Assembly: GCF_000253115.1 (NCBI RefSeq)
Contig: NC_014145.1
Coordinates: 1,798,001 to 1,862,000, forward strand
Length of the DNA stretch: 64,000 nt
Direction: 5' to 3'
Origin: Thiomonas arsenitoxydans
Lineage (GTDB): Bacteria; Pseudomonadota; Gammaproteobacteria; Burkholderiales; Burkholderiaceae_C
In this document: piece by piece, positions 61,056 to 64,000 of the stretch
Layout: each line of letters opens with the position of its first letter
Numbering within the stretch: position 1 is the first letter of the stretch
Notes under the pieces: model-generated
What the model was told of the DNA's origin: nothing
Databases searched by the model: none
What the model saw: only the letters and a program-made list of their open reading frames with translations
Translations under genes and position numbers: made by a program

Positions 61056-62056
61056 ATTCTGCCTGGCTGATCCACGCGCCGCAGGGTTATGGCAAATGGC
61101 TGCTGCTGCAGCGCACGGCTAACGCGCTGCTGTGCGAATCGCCCCAGTCGCTCGCAGCCTCCGAGCGTGAGGCGGCCCGGCTTCCTGCTGTCCTGTCTAC
61201 TTCCAAGGCCTGTGGGCACTGCGCCAGTTGCGCGCTGCTGGCGGCGGGCACGCACCCCGATTTACTGATCGCAGCGCCCGAGGCGATGTGGCCCGAACTC
61301 GGCCTGAACCCGTCTGAAGAGGCCGCGCCGCGCTCCGAAACCAAGACGGCGAGCCAGGAGATCCGCATCGAGCAGATCCGCCGCCTCAACGACTGGTCGG
61401 TGAGCACCAGCCACCGCGGCCGCGCCAAGGTGGCGCTGATCTATCCGGTCGATGCGCTTAATGCGGCCGCGGCCAACGCGCTGCTCAAGACCCTCGAAGA
61501 ACCGCCGGAAGACGTGCAGTTTCTGCTCGGCGCCCACCGGCTCGACGCCTTGCTGCCCACGATTCGCAGCCGCTGTCGCCTGGCGGCGCTGCCGCGCCCG
61601 GGGGCTGCCGAGGCGCAGCAACAACTCGGCGGGAAGACGGTGGCGGCGGGGGCGCAGCAGGCCGTGCTGGCTTGGAGCCAGGGTGCGGTCTATCAGGCCA
61701 ACCCGGCGCTGGGGCTGGAATGGGCCGAAAGCCTGTTGGACGCCTTGTCGCGCCAAGCCGCCCGTCCGCAGTCGTCCACCCTGCCGCCGCCGCCCGATCA
61801 GGCGGCTGGCGTCGCAAGCCTGCTGAAAATCGGCAGCGATCTGCAGCGCGTGCAGGTTGGCGCACCCCCGCTTTATCTGCCGCAAAAATTGCCAGCTCTG
61901 ACCGCACTCGCCCAGCGCATCGCACCGCTGAAACTGGCTGATGCCTTGGACGGCTGGCGCCAGAAACAACGGCTGGCGGGTTTTCCATTGCACCAGGCAC
62001 TCGCCAGCGATGCACTGCTCCTAGAATTTGCCCAGATTTTCTCCCGAGGAGATTGA
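61052..62056 (+). CDS. holB: DNA polymerase III delta' subunit
   Basis: HolB is part of the clamp loader. The 334 residues begin with a degenerate nucleotide site (HAPQGYGKWLLL) and a zinc-type Cys cluster ACGHCASC. The AAA core has LIYPVDALNAAAANALLKTL, EEPPEDVQFLLGAH and the SRC motif RSRCR. The mltG-tmk-holB-pilZ-tatD order is standard in proteobacteria. Confidence 0.93.
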   Translation: MNSAWLIHAPQGYGKWLLLQRTANALLCESPQSLAASEREAARLPAVLSTSKACGHCASCALLAAGTHPDLLIAAPEAMWPELGLNPSEEAAPRSETKTASQEIRIEQIRRLNDWSVSTSHRGRAKVALIYPVDALNAAAANALLKTLEEPPEDVQFLLGAHRLDALLPTIRSRCRLAALPRPGAAEAQQQLGGKTVAAGAQQAVLAWSQGAVYQANPALGLEWAESLLDALSRQAARPQSSTLPPPPDQAAGVASLLKIGSDLQRVQVGAPPLYLPQKLPALTALAQRIAPLKLADALDGWRQKQRLAGFPLHQALASDALLLEFAQIFSRGD

Positions 62057-62059
62057 TTC

Positions 62060-62434
62060 ATGGCTACCGCACCCCGCGCCGCAAGCGTTGCCGCCAACAA
62101 GCCCCGCGTCCTTCAGTTGGCCATCAAGGAAAAACCGGCGCTGTATGCCTCGTACATTTCCTTCTTCCCCGAGGGCGGCATTTTTGTGCCCACGCCGCAC
62201 GAGTATCGACTGGGGGAGGGCGTTTATCTGCTGCTCACCATTGTGGACGACCCGCAGCGCTATCCGGTCGAAGGCAAAGTCGCCTGGATCAACCCGGCCA
62301 ATGCCGCCAACCACCGCCCGCAGGGCATCGGCGTGCGTTTTCCCGCCGACGACAAGGCGCGGCACCTGAAGGTGAAAATCGAAGAAGCGCTGGGCGCCGC
62401 AGAGGCCAGCGGCAAGCCGACCAACACTATTTGA
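62060..62434 (+). CDS. PilZ domain protein, type IV pilus related
   Basis: The 124-residue protein is the PilZ type found between holB and tatD. It has the FPEGGIFVPTPHEY and LLLTIVDDPQRYPVEGKVAWI stretches and the close HRPQGIGVRF. The RxxxR c-di-GMP motif is not obvious, as in PilZ proper, which acts in pilus biogenesis by binding FimX/PilB-type partners. The ATG follows CGAGGAG, and its stop shares one base with the tatD ATG. Confidence 0.88.
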   Translation: MATAPRAASVAANKPRVLQLAIKEKPALYASYISFFPEGGIFVPTPHEYRLGEGVYLLLTIVDDPQRYPVEGKVAWINPANAANHRPQGIGVRFPADDKARHLKVKIEEALGAAEASGKPTNTI

Positions 62435-63240
62435 TGCCGCCCGAAATACCGCTTGAAATGACCGCTGCACTGACCGATTCTCACTGCCACTTGGCCTATC
62501 CGGGCCTGGAAGAACGCCTCGACGACGTGCTTGCGCATATGCACGAAAAAGGCGTGACGCGTGCGCTCAACATCTGCACCACGCTCGAAGAATTCGACGC
62601 GGTGCACGCCATCGCACAGCGTTACCCCGGGGTTTGGGCCTCTGTGGGGGTGCACCCCGACAACGAAGGCGTGCGCGAGCCCGCGGTTGAAGACCTCACG
62701 CGCCTGGCTCAATTGCCGCGCGTGGTCGGCATCGGTGAAACCGGGCTCGACTATTTCCGTCTGGGCGAGCGCACCGTGGCTGAGATGGAATGGCAGCGCG
62801 AGCGCTTTCGGGTGCATATTCGCGCCGCCATGCAGCTCGACAAACCGCTGATCATTCACACCCGCGCCAGCGCCGAAGACACCCTCGCCATTCTGGCCGA
62901 GGAAGGGCAGGGACGTGCGCGGGGCGTGATGCATTGCTTCACCGAAAACTGGGAGGTCGCACAGCGCGCCCTCGATCTGGGCTTCTACATATCCATCGCG
63001 GGCATCGTCACTTTCAAGAACGCCCAGGCGCTGCACGATGTGGCGGTACAAATTCCGGCCGACCGCTTACTGATCGAAACCGATAGCCCGTATCTGGCCC
63101 CCATGCCGCACCGCGGCAAGACCAATGAACCGGCCTACGTGAGTTACGTCGCCGACTATCTGGCCGAATTGCGCGGCGTGGATCGGGAGGCGCTGGCAGA
63201 ACAGACCAGCGATAATTTCACCCGGCTATTTCTACAATAA
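62434..63240 (+). CDS. tatD: TatD-family metal-dependent hydrolase / DNase
   Basis: The 268-residue TIM-barrel hydrolase has the metal pair His 17 and His 19 (TDSHCHL), GIGETGLDYF, KPLIIHTRAS, MHCFTENW and the closing ETDSPYLAPMPHRGK. TatD proteins act as 3'-5' DNases. The ATG at 62434 overlaps the pilZ stop as TGATG; ATG 62458 is an alternative start giving 260 residues. Confidence 0.93.
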   Translation: MPPEIPLEMTAALTDSHCHLAYPGLEERLDDVLAHMHEKGVTRALNICTTLEEFDAVHAIAQRYPGVWASVGVHPDNEGVREPAVEDLTRLAQLPRVVGIGETGLDYFRLGERTVAEMEWQRERFRVHIRAAMQLDKPLIIHTRASAEDTLAILAEEGQGRARGVMHCFTENWEVAQRALDLGFYISIAGIVTFKNAQALHDVAVQIPADRLLIETDSPYLAPMPHRGKTNEPAYVSYVADYLAELRGVDREALAEQTSDNFTRLFLQ

Positions 63241-63274
63241 ATCATAGTGTTAAGAATAATAATTAAGGTGTTTT

Positions 63275-63949
63275 ATGAATAGAGCTCGGCGCCAATTTCT
63301 CCAATCTACCGCCGTGGCCGCGCTGCTCGCGGGCTCGGGTGGTTGGGCTTACGCCGGGGCTTACACCGACTTTTTCCGCGCCGTCAATATCGACGACGTG
63401 GGCGCCGTGCGCAGTCTGCTGGCGCAGGGTTTCGACCCGAACGCGGTGGACAGCAAAGGCAATTCGGCGCTGTATCTGGCGCTGCGCTACAACTCACTCA
63501 AGGTCGCCAAGGTATTGATCGATGATCCGCATATTCATCTCAATTACCTGAACCCGTCCGACGAAAATGCGCTGATGATCGCCTGCCTTCAGGGCGATCT
63601 TGGCATCGTCAAGCTTATGGTCGAAAAAGGCGCGGAAATCAACAAACCGGGCTGGACGCCGTTGTCTTATGCCGCCACCCGGGGGCGTACCGAAGTCGTC
63701 AAGTATCTGCTCGAACATTCCGCCTACATAGACGCCGCCGCGCCCAACGGCTCCACGCCGCTGATGATGGCTGCGTATTTTGGCTATGACAGCACGGTGA
63801 AGCTGCTGCTGGAAGAAGGCGCCGATCCGAAGCTCAAAAATGCCATGGGCTACACCGCGCTGACCTTGGCAACCCAAATGAACCACAAGGACATCGCCAA
63901 CATGATCGCCAAGGCGCTGGGCAAGGATAGACCACAGGGCTCCTGGTAA
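63275..63949 (+). CDS. Exported ankyrin-repeat protein
   Basis: The 224-residue protein has an N-terminal signal with RRQFLQSTAVAALLAGSGGW (possible Tat or Sec signal, cleavage after AYAGA). About five ankyrin repeats follow (AVRSLLAQGFDPNAVDSKG, NALMIACLQGDLGIVKLMV, GWTPLSYAATRGRTEVVKYL, GSTPLMMAAYFGYDSTVKLL, GYTALTLATQMNHKDIANMI). It is probably a periplasmic protein-protein interaction module; in Burkholderiales such genes often follow tatD. From 63950 to the end of the window there is only a CCAGCC/GGCTGG hairpin at 63960-63975 without a T run. Confidence 0.9.
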   Translation: MNRARRQFLQSTAVAALLAGSGGWAYAGAYTDFFRAVNIDDVGAVRSLLAQGFDPNAVDSKGNSALYLALRYNSLKVAKVLIDDPHIHLNYLNPSDENALMIACLQGDLGIVKLMVEKGAEINKPGWTPLSYAATRGRTEVVKYLLEHSAYIDAAAPNGSTPLMMAAYFGYDSTVKLLLEEGADPKLKNAMGYTALTLATQMNHKDIANMIAKALGKDRPQGSW

Positions 63950-64000
63950 GAGCGCCATTCCAGCCTCGTGGCTGGGCATCAATTAGAGAACATATGTGCA

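Overview
The window is a high-GC, densely packed chromosomal segment of a betaproteobacterium, most likely a sulfur-oxidising member of the Burkholderiales of the Thiomonas type. That assignment is an inference from gene content: a sulfite dehydrogenase pair (sorAB) beside a ba3-type terminal oxidase, the glnA-ntrBC arrangement, zapA followed by a probable 6S RNA, and the glnD-map-purL order. No rRNA, tRNA, complete IS element or CRISPR array was seen.

Region by region. 0-6.7 kb: a CinA-like protein, then glnA behind two NtrC-type palindromes and a sigma-54 promoter, then a DUF4124-like gene, ntrB and ntrC, and convergent exonuclease III. 6.8-9.4 kb: a Zn/Mn-type ABC importer behind a Zur-like palindrome. 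9.4-13.4 kb: ilvD, lgt, a solitary PIN protein, a candidate 6S RNA, zapA and a small coiled-coil gene. 13.4-17.5 kb: a cobalamin riboswitch controlling a BtuB-like receptor with BtuC and BtuD. 17.5-24.8 kb: a K+ channel with an RCK domain, a parvulin/BolA/YciB group, a beta-CASP nuclease, a LOG-family protein, a decayed PEP-synthase piece, a small DUF2892 protein and a methyltransferase.

24.9-32.7 kb is the most unusual part. A broken opgH tail and an intact opgD face an overlapping, opposite-strand operon of an outer-membrane factor, a periplasmic adaptor, a second OpgG/OpgD protein and a short OpgH. This looks like osmoregulated periplasmic glucan synthesis coupled to a trans-envelope exporter. 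32.8-41.8 kb holds a MazG-like pyrophosphatase, glnD, map, purL, three 81-bp GC-rich tandem repeats and a DUF1624 membrane protein.

41.8-51 kb is a respiratory island: an NsrR-like Rrf2 regulator divergent from a truncated globin, a three-gene ba3-type cytochrome oxidase with SCO and CtaG assembly factors, two small c-type cytochromes, and convergent sorA-sorB. Sulfite oxidised in the periplasm by SorAB could pass electrons through the c cytochromes to the ba3 oxidase. 51-64 kb is mostly housekeeping: an FtsH paralogue, dadA with a divergent Lrp regulator, a luciferase-like monooxygenase, Hsp15, a short CaiB-type protein, an HSL-type esterase, ygfZ, then an overlapping mltG-tmk-holB-pilZ-tatD run and an exported ankyrin protein.

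Many starts were moved from the longest open frame to an internal ATG or GTG supported by family N-termini, ribosome-binding sites or stop/start overlaps. Antisense open frames over glnA, ilvD, opgH and purL were treated as shadows.
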